Shown: in pieces, positions 1-6,200 of the stretch
How the letters are laid out: every line of letters begins with the position of its first letter
How positions within the stretch are numbered: position 1 is the stretch's first letter
Origin: an uncultured Clostridia bacterium
GTDB lineage: Bacteria > Bacillota > Clostridia > Oscillospirales > Oscillospiraceae
Direction: 5' to 3'
Length of the DNA stretch: 56,450 nucleotides
NCBI GenBank assembly: GCA_946411835.1
Contig: CAMKFK010000004.1
Coordinates: forward strand, 1 to 56,450
Translations under genes and position numbers: made by a program
Notes under the pieces: model-generated
Databases searched by the model: none
Told to the model about the DNA's origin: nothing
What the model saw: only the letters and a program-made list of their open reading frames with translations

Positions 1-89
1 GCCACTTTTTTCTTGTGACGGGAGGGCGTTGCTATCTTATCTTTCTGACATTGGCGGGAATCCGCAGGCCGTTTTTTACGGATTTGCTG

Positions 90-118
90 TTGAAAAACGA
101 AGAAGAACAGGGTATACT
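90..118 (+). promoter_or_regulatory. sigma-A promoter for the DUF1858 gene
   Basis: A TTGAAA -35 box (90-95) and a TATACT -10 box (113-118) are separated by 17 bases. They lie about 30 bases upstream of the DUF1858 start codon. Nothing gene-like is seen in bases 1-89. Confidence 0.8.
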
Positions 119-148
119 ATCCCATACTGAGTTTTGGAGGTAATCAAC

Positions 149-385
149 ATGGTTCAGATCACAAAGGACACCGTCATCGGCGATATTCTTGACATTGCGC
201 CGCAGACCGCGCCGATTTTCTTCTCCATTGGGATGCATTGCCTGGGCTGCCCGTCCAGCCGGGGCGAGACTGTGGAGGAGGCGTGCATGGTGCACGGGCT
301 GACCGACACGCAGATGGACAAGCTGCTTGAAATCGTCAACGACGAGGCGAACCGCGACTTCGCCGAGGACGAGCAGGCGCAGTGA
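149..385 (+). CDS. DUF1858 domain protein
   Basis: This 78-residue protein matches the DUF1858 family, small proteins often found alone or fused to redox or hybrid-cluster-type proteins. The family's biochemical role is not settled. The sequence shows the usual features: an N-terminal helix-forming stretch (TKDTVIGDILDIAPQ), a MHCLGCPSSRGETVEEAC core with three cysteines, and an acidic tail. The CxxC pair suggests metal or Fe-S binding, which is inference. The ATG at 149 is chosen because GGAGGT at 136-141 sits 7 bases upstream; an in-frame TTG at 134 overlaps that site and is unlikely. The gene has its own promoter and terminator, so it is probably monocistronic. Confidence 0.9.
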   Translation: MVQITKDTVIGDILDIAPQTAPIFFSIGMHCLGCPSSRGETVEEACMVHGLTDTQMDKLLEIVNDEANRDFAEDEQAQ

Positions 386-398
386 GCCGACGGACAGG

Positions 399-426
399 GC
401 GCATACGGCGGACCGTATGCGCTTTT
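399..426 (+). terminator. Rho-independent terminator after the DUF1858 gene
   Basis: A perfect 10-bp stem (GCGCATACGG, 399-408, with its complement at 413-422) closes a CGGA loop and is followed by TTTT. It ends only 17 bases before the trmK start codon, so trmK transcription needs read-through or a promoter I could not identify. Confidence 0.85.
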
Positions 427-443
427 CCGTATATTTGGAACCA

Positions 444-1154
444 ATGAGTGAAAAAGAGCTGCGCTTGCAGCCGAGGCTGCAATGTATCGCCGGGCTGGTG
501 CCGCGCGGCGCGCGTCTGGCGGACGTGGGCACGGACCACGGTTATCTGCCCGTGTATCTGCTTCAACGGGGCCTGATCGCGCGCGCCGTCGCCTCGGACG
601 TCGGCGCCGCACCGCTGGCACACGCGCGCCGCACAGCGGCGGCATACGGCGTGCCGCTTGACCTGCGCCTCTGCGCGGGGCTGGACGCTGTTTGCCCTGA
701 CGAGGCGGACACGGTGGTCATCGCGGGCATGGGCGGCGAGACGATCGTCTCGATTCTGAAGCAGGCGGCGTGGGACTGGCGCGGCGTGACGCTGCTGCTC
801 CAGCCCATGACGAAGGCGGAGCTGCTGCGGCGCGCCCTGCCGGAGTTGGGCTTGCACACTGTGGCCGAGCACCTTGTGCGCGACAAGGGAACGATCTACG
901 CCGTGCTGACCGTCACGGCGGGGGAGAGCGAAGCGCCGACGAACGCCGAGGCGTGGTGCGGCGCGGGGCTGCTGCACGACCCGCTGTATGGCGAATACGC
1001 CCGCGACCGATTGGAGAAGCTCCAACGCGCGGCGGCGGGGCTGCGACAGGCAAAAACACTTGACAGCGCACTGATTTCCACGCTGGAAGAGGATGCTGCG
1101 GCGCTGCAGGCGAAGATAAAGGAGTGGGAAGATGCCAACGGTATGGGACATTGA
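444..1154 (+). CDS. trmK: tRNA (adenine(22)-N1)-methyltransferase TrmK
   Basis: This is a SAM-dependent methyltransferase of about 236 residues. The family makes N1-methyladenosine at position 22 of bacterial tRNAs. Class I MTase motifs are visible: ADVGTDHGYLPVYLL (SAM-binding loop, about residues 25-40), VIAGMGGETIVSIL (about 90-105) and LLLQPMTKAELLRRAL. Length and motif order match the TrmK/YqfN family. The ATG at 444 is taken because the family starts close to this point; only a weak GGAA precedes it, and frame upstream of it is shared with the DUF1858 gene. It overlaps yqfO by 23 bases, the common Firmicute trmK-yqfO arrangement. Confidence 0.93.
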   Translation: MSEKELRLQPRLQCIAGLVPRGARLADVGTDHGYLPVYLLQRGLIARAVASDVGAAPLAHARRTAAAYGVPLDLRLCAGLDAVCPDEADTVVIAGMGGETIVSILKQAAWDWRGVTLLLQPMTKAELLRRALPELGLHTVAEHLVRDKGTIYAVLTVTAGESEAPTNAEAWCGAGLLHDPLYGEYARDRLEKLQRAAAGLRQAKTLDSALISTLEEDAAALQAKIKEWEDANGMGH

Positions 1155-1911
1155 AACGGCGCTGTACGATTGGGCGCCGCGCGAGCTCGCGGAGAGCTGG
1201 GACAACGTGGGGCTGCTGGTCGGCAGCGGGAACCGGGAGGCGCGGCGCGCGCTCGTCGCGCTGGATGTGACCGAGTGGGTGGTCGACGAGGCGCTGGATT
1301 GCGGCGCGGACCTGATCGTCGCGCACCACCCGGTGATGAACTGCCGCTGGCACGAGGTGCAGCGCATCGTGGACGGGGATACGCAGGGACGCATCCTCAC
1401 CAAGCTGCTGAAATGCGATATTGCCGCCGTTTGTATGCACACCAATCTGGACGCGGCGGAGGGCGGCGTCAACGATCTGCTTGCGCGCCTGCTGGGCGTG
1501 GAGCGCGCGGAGCCCTTCAATGAGGAAAAAATCGGGCGCGTCGGCACGTTAAAATGTGAAAAAAGTCTTGAACAGTTCCTACAGGATGTGGTACAATCTT
1601 TGGGTTGCAGGGGTTTGCGTTATCGTGATGCGGGCAAGCCGGTGCGGCGCGTCGCCGTGGGCGGCGGCGCCTGCGCCGAGTTCATTCCGCAGGTGCTCGC
1701 GCTGGGCTGCGACACCTTCGTGACCAGCGACGTGAAGTACCACGATTTTCTCGACGCCAACGGTCTCAACCTGATCGACGCCGGGCACTTCGAGACGGAG
1801 AACCCCGTCTGCGAGGCGGTGCGGGCGTATCTTGCGGAACGCTTCCCGCAGCTTGAGCTGGTGCGTTCGACCTCTCACGCCGAGAGCGTCATACAGTATT
1901 ACATGAAGTAA
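1132..1911 (+). CDS. yqfO: Nif3-like dinuclear metal centre protein
   Basis: This 259-residue protein belongs to the Nif3/YbgI/YqfO family (often called GTP cyclohydrolase 1 type 2). The true substrate is uncertain. Metal ligands are recognisable in AHHPVMN, CMHTNLDAAEGGVND and AGHFETE. It is the short form, lacking the PII/CutA1-like insertion found in the roughly 370-residue Bacillus YqfO. The start at 1132 lies inside the end of trmK, with GGAG upstream (AAGGAGTGGGAAG), which implies translational coupling. Confidence 0.93.
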   Translation: MPTVWDIETALYDWAPRELAESWDNVGLLVGSGNREARRALVALDVTEWVVDEALDCGADLIVAHHPVMNCRWHEVQRIVDGDTQGRILTKLLKCDIAAVCMHTNLDAAEGGVNDLLARLLGVERAEPFNEEKIGRVGTLKCEKSLEQFLQDVVQSLGCRGLRYRDAGKPVRRVAVGGGACAEFIPQVLALGCDTFVTSDVKYHDFLDANGLNLIDAGHFETENPVCEAVRAYLAERFPQLELVRSTSHAESVIQYYMK

Positions 1912-1923
1912 GGAGAAATCACC

Positions 1924-2658
1924 ATGTCCGGACATTCCAAATGGCATAACATTCAAAAGACCAAGGGCGCGGCGGACGCGAAGCGCAGCGCGGCGTTCAC
2001 CAAAATCGCCAAGGAGATCATCGTCGCCGTCAAGCAGGGCGGCAGCGGCGACCCTGCGAACAACTCCCGTCTCGCCACCGTCATCGCCAAGGCGAAGGCG
2101 GCGAATATGCCAAACGACAACATCAAGCGCACCATCGACAAGGCGCTCGGCGCGGGCAATACCGACAACTACGAGTCCGTCACCTACGAGGGCTACGGTC
2201 CCTGCGGCGTCGCCGTCATCGTCGAGGCGCTGACCGACAACCGCCAGCGCACCGCGCCGGAGGTTCGCCATTACTTCGACAAGTTCGGCGGCAATCTGGG
2301 CGCGCAGGGCTGCGTGAGCTGGTCGTTCGACCGCAAGGGCGTCATCGTCATCGACAACGAGGACGAGGACTACGAGGAGGACAAGGTCATGGAGGACGCG
2401 CTGGAAGCCGGCGCGGAGGATTTCGAGGCGGACGGCCCCGTCTTCGAGATCACCACCGACCCCGACGCCTTTGCCGACGTGGTCAAGGCGCTGGAGGACA
2501 AGGGCTACGCCTTCGTCAGCGCGGAGATCAGCATGGTGCCGCAGAACTACGTGACCCTCAAGACCGAGGACGACGTCAAGAACATGGAGAAGCTCATCGA
2601 CTTCCTGGAGGAGAACGAGGACGTGCAAAACGTCTGGCACAACTGGGAGCAGGACTGA
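1924..2658 (+). CDS. yebC: YebC/PmpR family protein
   Basis: This 244-residue protein is a full-length YebC/TACO1 family member. It opens with the family signature MSGHSKWHNIQKTKGAADAKR and carries NDNIKRTIDKALG and the acidic central domain. Family members have been described as DNA-binding regulators and, in the YebC/TACO1 branch, as factors that help translation through difficult stretches such as polyproline. AAGGAG lies 8 bases before the ATG. It follows yqfO by 12 bases and probably ends the trmK-yqfO-yebC transcription unit; no terminator is seen after it. Confidence 0.95.
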   Translation: MSGHSKWHNIQKTKGAADAKRSAAFTKIAKEIIVAVKQGGSGDPANNSRLATVIAKAKAANMPNDNIKRTIDKALGAGNTDNYESVTYEGYGPCGVAVIVEALTDNRQRTAPEVRHYFDKFGGNLGAQGCVSWSFDRKGVIVIDNEDEDYEEDKVMEDALEAGAEDFEADGPVFEITTDPDAFADVVKALEDKGYAFVSAEISMVPQNYVTLKTEDDVKNMEKLIDFLEENEDVQNVWHNWEQD

Positions 2659-2684
2659 CAACCCTGTGATGGGAGGGAGTGCCT

Positions 2685-2936
2685 GTGCCTGAAATCGCAA
2701 GATTCTACGGAATCGTTATCAAAATGTTTTTCAAACCCAAGGAACACGAGCCGAGCCACATTCACGCCCTGTATGGCGAGTATTTGGGAGAGTTCAACAT
2801 CAGAACGATGGAAATGCTGCAAGGCGACCTTCCCGCGAAAGCGCAGGAGCTGGTAAGGGAATGGCTGAAATTGCATCAGGGTGAGTTGCAGGAAATGTGG
2901 GACACGCAGCAGATCAAAAAGCTGCCGCCGCTGTAA
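2685..2936 (+). CDS. DUF4160 protein, first gene of a two-gene module
   Basis: This 83-residue protein begins MPEIARFYGIVIKMFF and contains the EHEPSHIHALYGEY block that defines DUF4160. The function is unknown. DUF4160 genes commonly sit next to DUF2442 genes, as here (11-base gap), which has led to suspicion of toxin-antitoxin-like modules; this remains unproven. The GTG at 2685 is preferred over the GTG at 2679 because GGGAGGG at 2671-2677 is then correctly spaced and the N-terminus matches the family. The pair lies at the start of an island inserted between yebC and rnpB. Confidence 0.85.
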   Translation: MPEIARFYGIVIKMFFKPKEHEPSHIHALYGEYLGEFNIRTMEMLQGDLPAKAQELVREWLKLHQGELQEMWDTQQIKKLPPL

Positions 2937-2947
2937 AGGTGAATGAT

Positions 2948-3199
2948 ATGATTCAGCGAATCAGCGCCGTTACACCGCTTTCAGATTACCGGCTATCCGT
3001 CCGCTTTGACGACGGAAAACGGGTGATTTACGACGTGAAAGAGGACATGCACCTGCCTGGCTACGGCGCTCTGCGGGATGTGTACGGGTTGTTCCAGCAG
3101 GTACAGCTTGACCAAAGCCGAACCTGCGTATTTTGGAACGAGGACATCGACCTGCCGAGCGATACGATTTACCAGTATGGTCGTGAAGCTATGGATTGA
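2948..3199 (+). CDS. DUF2442 protein, second gene of the module
   Basis: This 83-residue protein begins MIQRISAVTPLSDYRLSVRF and matches DUF2442, a small alpha/beta family of unknown function, frequently paired with DUF4160. It contains the typical VRFDDGKRVIYDV strand pair and a C-terminal WNEDIDLPSDTIYQYG block. AAGGTG at 2935-2940 precedes the ATG by 7 bases; an in-frame GTG at 2939 overlaps that site. The gene converges on the XRE gene at 3189-3452 and overlaps its end by 11 bases. Confidence 0.86.
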   Translation: MIQRISAVTPLSDYRLSVRFDDGKRVIYDVKEDMHLPGYGALRDVYGLFQQVQLDQSRTCVFWNEDIDLPSDTIYQYGREAMD

Positions 3200-3452
3200 A
3201 AGAATAAGAAAAACAGACACATGACCGATGCAAAACGCGGTCATGTGTCTGTTTTTCTTTCCGATATTCCGCAATGTCTTCCAGCCCGCAGTCCAGAATC
3301 TCGCACAGGCGGTTGAGCGTGTAGGAGCTGATATTGCCGTTCTTCCGCAGCCGGTCAAGCTGCCCGAAGCTGAACTGGTAGTCCTTGATGAGCTTGTACT
3401 GCGAAATATTGCGCTCCTTCATCACCGCCCACAGGCGGTCATAGACAATCAT
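3189..3452 (-). CDS. small XRE-family regulator, downstream gene
   Basis: This 87-residue protein starts MIVYDRLWAVMKERNISQY and reads as a compact Cro/C1-type helix-turn-helix. Helices are around residues 6-18, 22-34 and 40-52, ending in the usual LCEILDCGLEDIAEYR. This class of tiny XRE proteins binds operator DNA, often its own. The final 27 or so residues are unusual because they are encoded by the terminator hairpin at 3209-3256 (see findings). It overlaps the upstream XRE gene by 14 bases, so the two are probably co-translated. Confidence 0.85.
   Translation of the reverse strand: MIVYDRLWAVMKERNISQYKLIKDYQFSFGQLDRLRKNGNISSYTLNRLCEILDCGLEDIAEYRKEKQTHDRVLHRSCVCFSYSFNP
3209..3256. terminator. 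bidirectional terminator between DUF2442 and XRE genes
   Basis: A near-perfect stem of about 19 bp (AAAAACAGACACATGACCG at 3209-3227, with its complement at 3238-3256) encloses a 10-base loop. There is a T-run on either strand. It can terminate the DUF2442 unit rightward and the XRE unit leftward, although it lies inside the XRE reading frame. Confidence 0.85.
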
Positions 3453-3675
3453 TTTCCAATGCCTTTTCAATTTCCTGAACCAATTCGTGTGGGGACATAT
3501 CCAGTGCATGAGCAATTCGGAACAACGTCTCAATGGTGGGGCTGCGTAAGCCACGCTCAATTTTGCTGTAGTGCGTTCGATCCAAACCCGCTAAGCCGCT
3601 AATTACCTCCTGCGTCTTGCCTTTGGCAATCCGCTGATTACGAATCACGGCTCCAATCACACCGGCATCAACCAT
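3439..3675 (-). CDS. XRE-family transcriptional regulator, upstream gene
   Basis: This 78-residue protein consists almost wholly of an HTH_XRE domain: GAVIRNQRIAKGKTQE, then GLAGLDRTHYSKIERGLRSPTIETLFRIAHALDMSPHEL, the canonical recognition-helix and wing region. It resembles SinR/Xre repressors. The start at 3675 is chosen because an AG-rich ribosome site (AGGTGGAG in minus-strand sense, about 3682-3689) precedes it. It is transcribed away from the lipoprotein gene and faces the 28-bp palindrome at 3719-3746, a likely operator for one or both XRE proteins. Confidence 0.9.
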   Translation of the reverse strand: MVDAGVIGAVIRNQRIAKGKTQEVISGLAGLDRTHYSKIERGLRSPTIETLFRIAHALDMSPHELVQEIEKALENDCL

Positions 3676-3718
3676 ATACACTCCACCTCTTGAACATATA
3701 ATAATCAAGAGGATAAAA

Positions 3719-3746
3719 TATTATGAGGTCACTTGACCTCATAATA
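3719..3746. promoter_or_regulatory. 28-bp perfect palindrome, probable XRE operator
   Basis: Two 13-bp arms, TATTATGAGGTCA (3719-3731) and its exact complement (3734-3746), flank a CT centre. The right arm overlaps the -35 box of the lipoprotein promoter. A repressor bound here would block that promoter and could also act on the divergent XRE gene. Operator function is inferred from symmetry and position. Confidence 0.75.
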
Positions 3747-3761
3747 AAACCATATTATAAT
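3733..3761 (+). promoter_or_regulatory. promoter of the small lipoprotein gene
   Basis: TTGACC (3733-3738) and TATAAT (3756-3761) are 17 bases apart. The lipoprotein start codon is about 48 bases downstream of the -10 box. The -35 box lies within the palindromic operator. Confidence 0.8.
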
Positions 3762-3767
3762 TGAATC

Positions 3768-4210
3768 GCAGCAACAGAGAATAGGAGTATTCTGTTTGGA
3801 GGAAAAGCAATGAAGAGAATTATCACCATCGTCCTTGCTCTATCAATGTTATTTGCGCTAACTGGATGTGGTAAAACAACAGTGACGGTGAAAGAAACAA
3901 CGTTGAGCGGAACGAAATGCGGTAACTTTACGGTTAGTGGTGCTTCGTTTGGCAACTCTGGTAAAGTTAAAGTGACGGGAACAGTTGTGGACAGATATGG
4001 AAAGCTTCGTACTCTAAATAACGCGGCGTATCAGTACACTAAAAGTGGGAATACAGTTTCCATGAAAGCAGATTCCCGATATACAGTCCCCGGAAAAATA
4101 ACAGGCAATTACAATTCTTCTACAAATACTTTCGTGCTTGATGCAAAAAGTATGGATTACTGCGAGATTTACAATTATTTTAGATGATTGATTCTATTCT
4201 CTGTTGTTGC
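3768..4210. repeat. 17-bp inverted repeat flanking the lipoprotein gene
   Basis: GCAGCAACAGAGAATAG at 3768-3784 matches the reverse complement of 4194-4210 at 16 of 17 positions. The repeats bracket the lipoprotein gene, one in its leader and one just after the stop codon. They could be cassette ends or could pair in the mRNA. No target-site duplication is evident. Confidence 0.6.
3810..4187 (+). CDS. small secreted lipoprotein, function unknown
   Basis: This 125-residue protein has a lipoprotein signal: MKR, a hydrophobic stretch and the lipobox LTGC with the modified Cys near residue 20. The mature part is Ser/Thr/Asn/Lys-rich and beta-like (GKVKVTGTVVDRYGK, NYNSSTNTFVLDAKSMDY). I do not recognise a family. 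GGAGG at 3797-3801 is a good ribosome site. Base composition is clearly more AT-rich than the rest of the window and codons such as AAA and ACA are frequent, suggesting recent acquisition. Its promoter overlaps the palindrome next to two XRE genes, so regulated expression is likely. Confidence 0.8.
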   Translation: MKRIITIVLALSMLFALTGCGKTTVTVKETTLSGTKCGNFTVSGASFGNSGKVKVTGTVVDRYGKLRTLNNAAYQYTKSGNTVSMKADSRYTVPGKITGNYNSSTNTFVLDAKSMDYCEIYNYFR

Positions 4211-4230
4211 AACAATATCCCTCTCCCCCG

Positions 4231-4264
4231 AAAAGACCCCCACGGCGCAATCACGCCGTGGGGG
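4231..4264 (-). terminator. rnpB terminator
   Basis: In the minus-strand sense, GACCCCCACGGCG pairs with its complement around a six-base loop (stem arms at 4235-4247 and about 4252-4264) and is followed by TTTT at 4234-4231. It lies just downstream of the RNase P RNA 3' end. Confidence 0.85.
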
Positions 4265-4276
4265 TCATATCATATA

Positions 4277-4658
4277 CGAGCAAAACTGTAAGCCGGGTTC
4301 TGTATTGGGCGGTCATCTATCTAGCCGCCGCGTTGCCGCGGCGGTCCAGCCACCTCGGGAGCGGCCGGGCAGGCCTGAAAACCACGGCTAGTGAGTTTTC
4401 GCTCCCATTCCGGTGTTGCTCCGGATAGAGTTTACAGCGGCGGACGCTTCCGCGCCGTCGGGTGCGCTCTTACCGCACCTTTCCACCTTTTCCGCGCCCC
4501 GCCGTTCAAAGGGACAAGGGCGCGGTAGTCTATTTCTGTTGCACTTTTCCTGAGATCGCTCTCGGCGGGCGTTACCCGTTATCCTTGCCCTGTGGAGCCC
4601 GGACTTTCCTCACGCGCGGGCCTTTCGATCCGTGCGCGCGACCGCCTGTTTTACTCGC
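4277..4658 (-). ncRNA. rnpB: RNase P RNA (bacterial class A)
   Basis: This is the catalytic RNA of RNase P, which cleaves the 5' leader from tRNA precursors. On the minus strand the diagnostic conserved blocks are present: GAGGAAAGTCCGGGCTCC near the 5' end, AACAGAAATAGACTACC in the middle, and ACAGAACCCGGCTTACAG near the 3' end. Helix P1 can be drawn between CGAGTAAAAC (4657-4648) and GTTTTGCTCG (4286-4277), which sets both ends. The promoter at 4694-4666 would start transcription within a base or two of 4658. Length is about 382 nt. Confidence 0.95.
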
Positions 4659-4665
4659 AGGGGTT

Positions 4666-4694
4666 ATTTTAGCCCATCGCTTCCAAGCTGTCAA
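4666..4694 (-). promoter_or_regulatory. rnpB promoter
   Basis: In the minus-strand sense, a consensus TTGACA (4694-4689) and TAAAAT (4671-4666) have a 17-base spacer. The expected start is close to 4658, the 5' end of RNase P RNA. Confidence 0.9.
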
Positions 4695-4702
4695 GAAATG
4701 AT

Positions 4703-4731
4703 TTGTATTTTTCCGCGTTCTGCGGTATACT
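4703..4731 (+). promoter_or_regulatory. murD promoter
   Basis: TTGTAT (4703-4708) and TATACT (4726-4731) are 17 bases apart, upstream of murD. The -35 boxes of this and the divergent rnpB promoter are only 8 bases apart. Confidence 0.75.
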
Positions 4732-4771
4732 GTGACTTACGGTATTTTTTCAAGGAAAGGGGCCGTTTCTT

Positions 4772-6154
4772 TTGAAGCTGCAAGAATACGTATCGACCCT
4801 GCGAGGCAAGACCGTCGCAGTGCTGGGGGTCGGCGTGAGCAACACGCCGCTCATTGAGCTGCTGTGCAAAAACGGCGTACGCGTCGTCGCCTGCGACAAA
4901 AAGACGCGCGACGCGCTGGGCGATACCGTCGCAAGGCTCGAAGCCATGGGCGCGGCGCTGCGCCTTGGCGACGGGTATCTCAAGGATCTCGACGCGGACC
5001 TCATCTTCCGCACGCCGGGCATGCGCCCCGACGTGCCGGAGCTGCTCGCCGCGAAGGAGCGGGGGAGCATTGTCACCTCGGAGATGCAGGTCTTCTTCGA
5101 GGTCTGTCCCTGCCCGATCATCGCCGTCACCGGCAGCGACGGGAAAACCACCACCACGACCGTGATCTCCGAGTTCCTCGAGGCTGCGGACAAGCGCGTG
5201 TGGCTGGGCGGCAACCTCGGACACCCGCTGCTCTCCGAGGCGGGGCAGATCGCGCCCGACGACTACGCCGTGGTGGAGCTGTCCTCCTTCCAGCTGCTCG
5301 ACATGACCCGCTCGCCCCACATCGCGGTGGTGACCAATCTCGCGCCGAACCATCTCGACGTGCACCGCGACATGGCGGAGTACATCGCCGCGAAGGAAAA
5401 CATCTTCCTGCACCAGCGCGCGGACGACGTGGCAATTTTCAACCTCGACAACGATATCACACGCTCGCTGTCCGCCAAGGCGCGCTCCCGCGTCCGCCTG
5501 TTCAGCCGCCGCGAGGAGGTGACGGACGGCGCGTTCGTCCGCGACGGTGTGATCCATGTCCGGCGGGGCGGGGAAACGCGCGTCGTGCTCAACACCGCGG
5601 ACATCCGCATCCCCGGACAGCACAACGTCGAAAACTACTGCGCCGCCATCGCCGCCGTGGACGGACTCGTGGACGATGAGACGATCCGCGCCGTGGCGTG
5701 GACGTTCAACGGCGTCGAGCATCGCATCGAGCCGGTGCGCGAGCGTCGGGGCGTCAAGTGGTACAACGACTCCATTGCGTCCAGCCCCACGCGAACCATC
5801 GCGGGACTGCGCTCGTTTGACCGTCCTGTGATCCTGATTGCGGGAGGGTATGACAAGCATATCCCCTTTACGCCGCTTGCGCCCGAGATCGTCGCCCGCG
5901 TCAAGCTGCTGATCCTCTGCGGCGCGACGGCGGACGCCATCCGCGCGGCGGTGACGGGCTGCGAGGATTATCACGGCGCGCCGGAGATTGTGGAGGTCTC
6001 CTGCCTGCGGGACGCCGTCGACACGGCGGCGGCGCGCGCCGGCGCGGGCGATATCGTGACGCTTTCGCCCGCCTGCGCGGCGTTTGACCAGTTCGCAAAC
6101 TTCATGGAGCGCGGGCGCGTGTTCAAGCAGTTGGTCAACGCCCTGCCGGAATAA
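4772..6154 (+). CDS. murD: UDP-N-acetylmuramoyl-L-alanine--D-glutamate ligase
   Basis: This cytoplasmic ligase adds D-Glu to UDP-MurNAc-L-Ala using ATP, the second amino-acid step of peptidoglycan precursor synthesis. The 460-residue length fits MurD. Visible features are an N-terminal Rossmann-like GVGVSNTPL, the ATP loop TGSDGKTTTTT (about residue 118), central-domain VVELSSFQLLD and NLAPNHLDVH, and C-terminal ligase motifs HRIEPV and YNDSIASSPTRT. The start is a TTG at 4772 with AAGGAAAGGGG about 10 bases upstream; no ATG or GTG fits as well. YunB follows after 40 bases. Confidence 0.96.
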   Translation: MKLQEYVSTLRGKTVAVLGVGVSNTPLIELLCKNGVRVVACDKKTRDALGDTVARLEAMGAALRLGDGYLKDLDADLIFRTPGMRPDVPELLAAKERGSIVTSEMQVFFEVCPCPIIAVTGSDGKTTTTTVISEFLEAADKRVWLGGNLGHPLLSEAGQIAPDDYAVVELSSFQLLDMTRSPHIAVVTNLAPNHLDVHRDMAEYIAAKENIFLHQRADDVAIFNLDNDITRSLSAKARSRVRLFSRREEVTDGAFVRDGVIHVRRGGETRVVLNTADIRIPGQHNVENYCAAIAAVDGLVDDETIRAVAWTFNGVEHRIEPVRERRGVKWYNDSIASSPTRTIAGLRSFDRPVILIAGGYDKHIPFTPLAPEIVARVKLLILCGATADAIRAAVTGCEDYHGAPEIVEVSCLRDAVDTAAARAGAGDIVTLSPACAAFDQFANFMERGRVFKQLVNALPE

Positions 6155-6167
6155 GACGAACCCGAGC

Positions 6168-6200
6168 GCGCATAAGCTCCCGTGAGGTGGGATTATGCGC
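6168..6200 (+). promoter_or_regulatory. hairpin enclosing the yunB ribosome site and start codon
   Basis: GCGCATAA (6168-6175) pairs with TTATGCGC (6193-6200), and TCCC (6178-6181) pairs with GGGA (6189-6192). This leaves a two-base bulge and the loop GTGAGGT. The yunB ATG (6195-6197) lies in the stem and the ribosome-binding GAGGTGG in the loop and stem. No T-run follows, so it is not a terminator. Translational control is inferred. Confidence 0.7.

Noticed and set aside
4188-4701. Short plus-strand frames over the RNase P RNA
   Set aside because: The region is explained by rnpB on the minus strand, with promoter, terminator and conserved core.
6168-6200. Terminator between murD and yunB
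   Set aside because: The hairpin has no T-run and includes the yunB start codon, so control of translation is more plausible.
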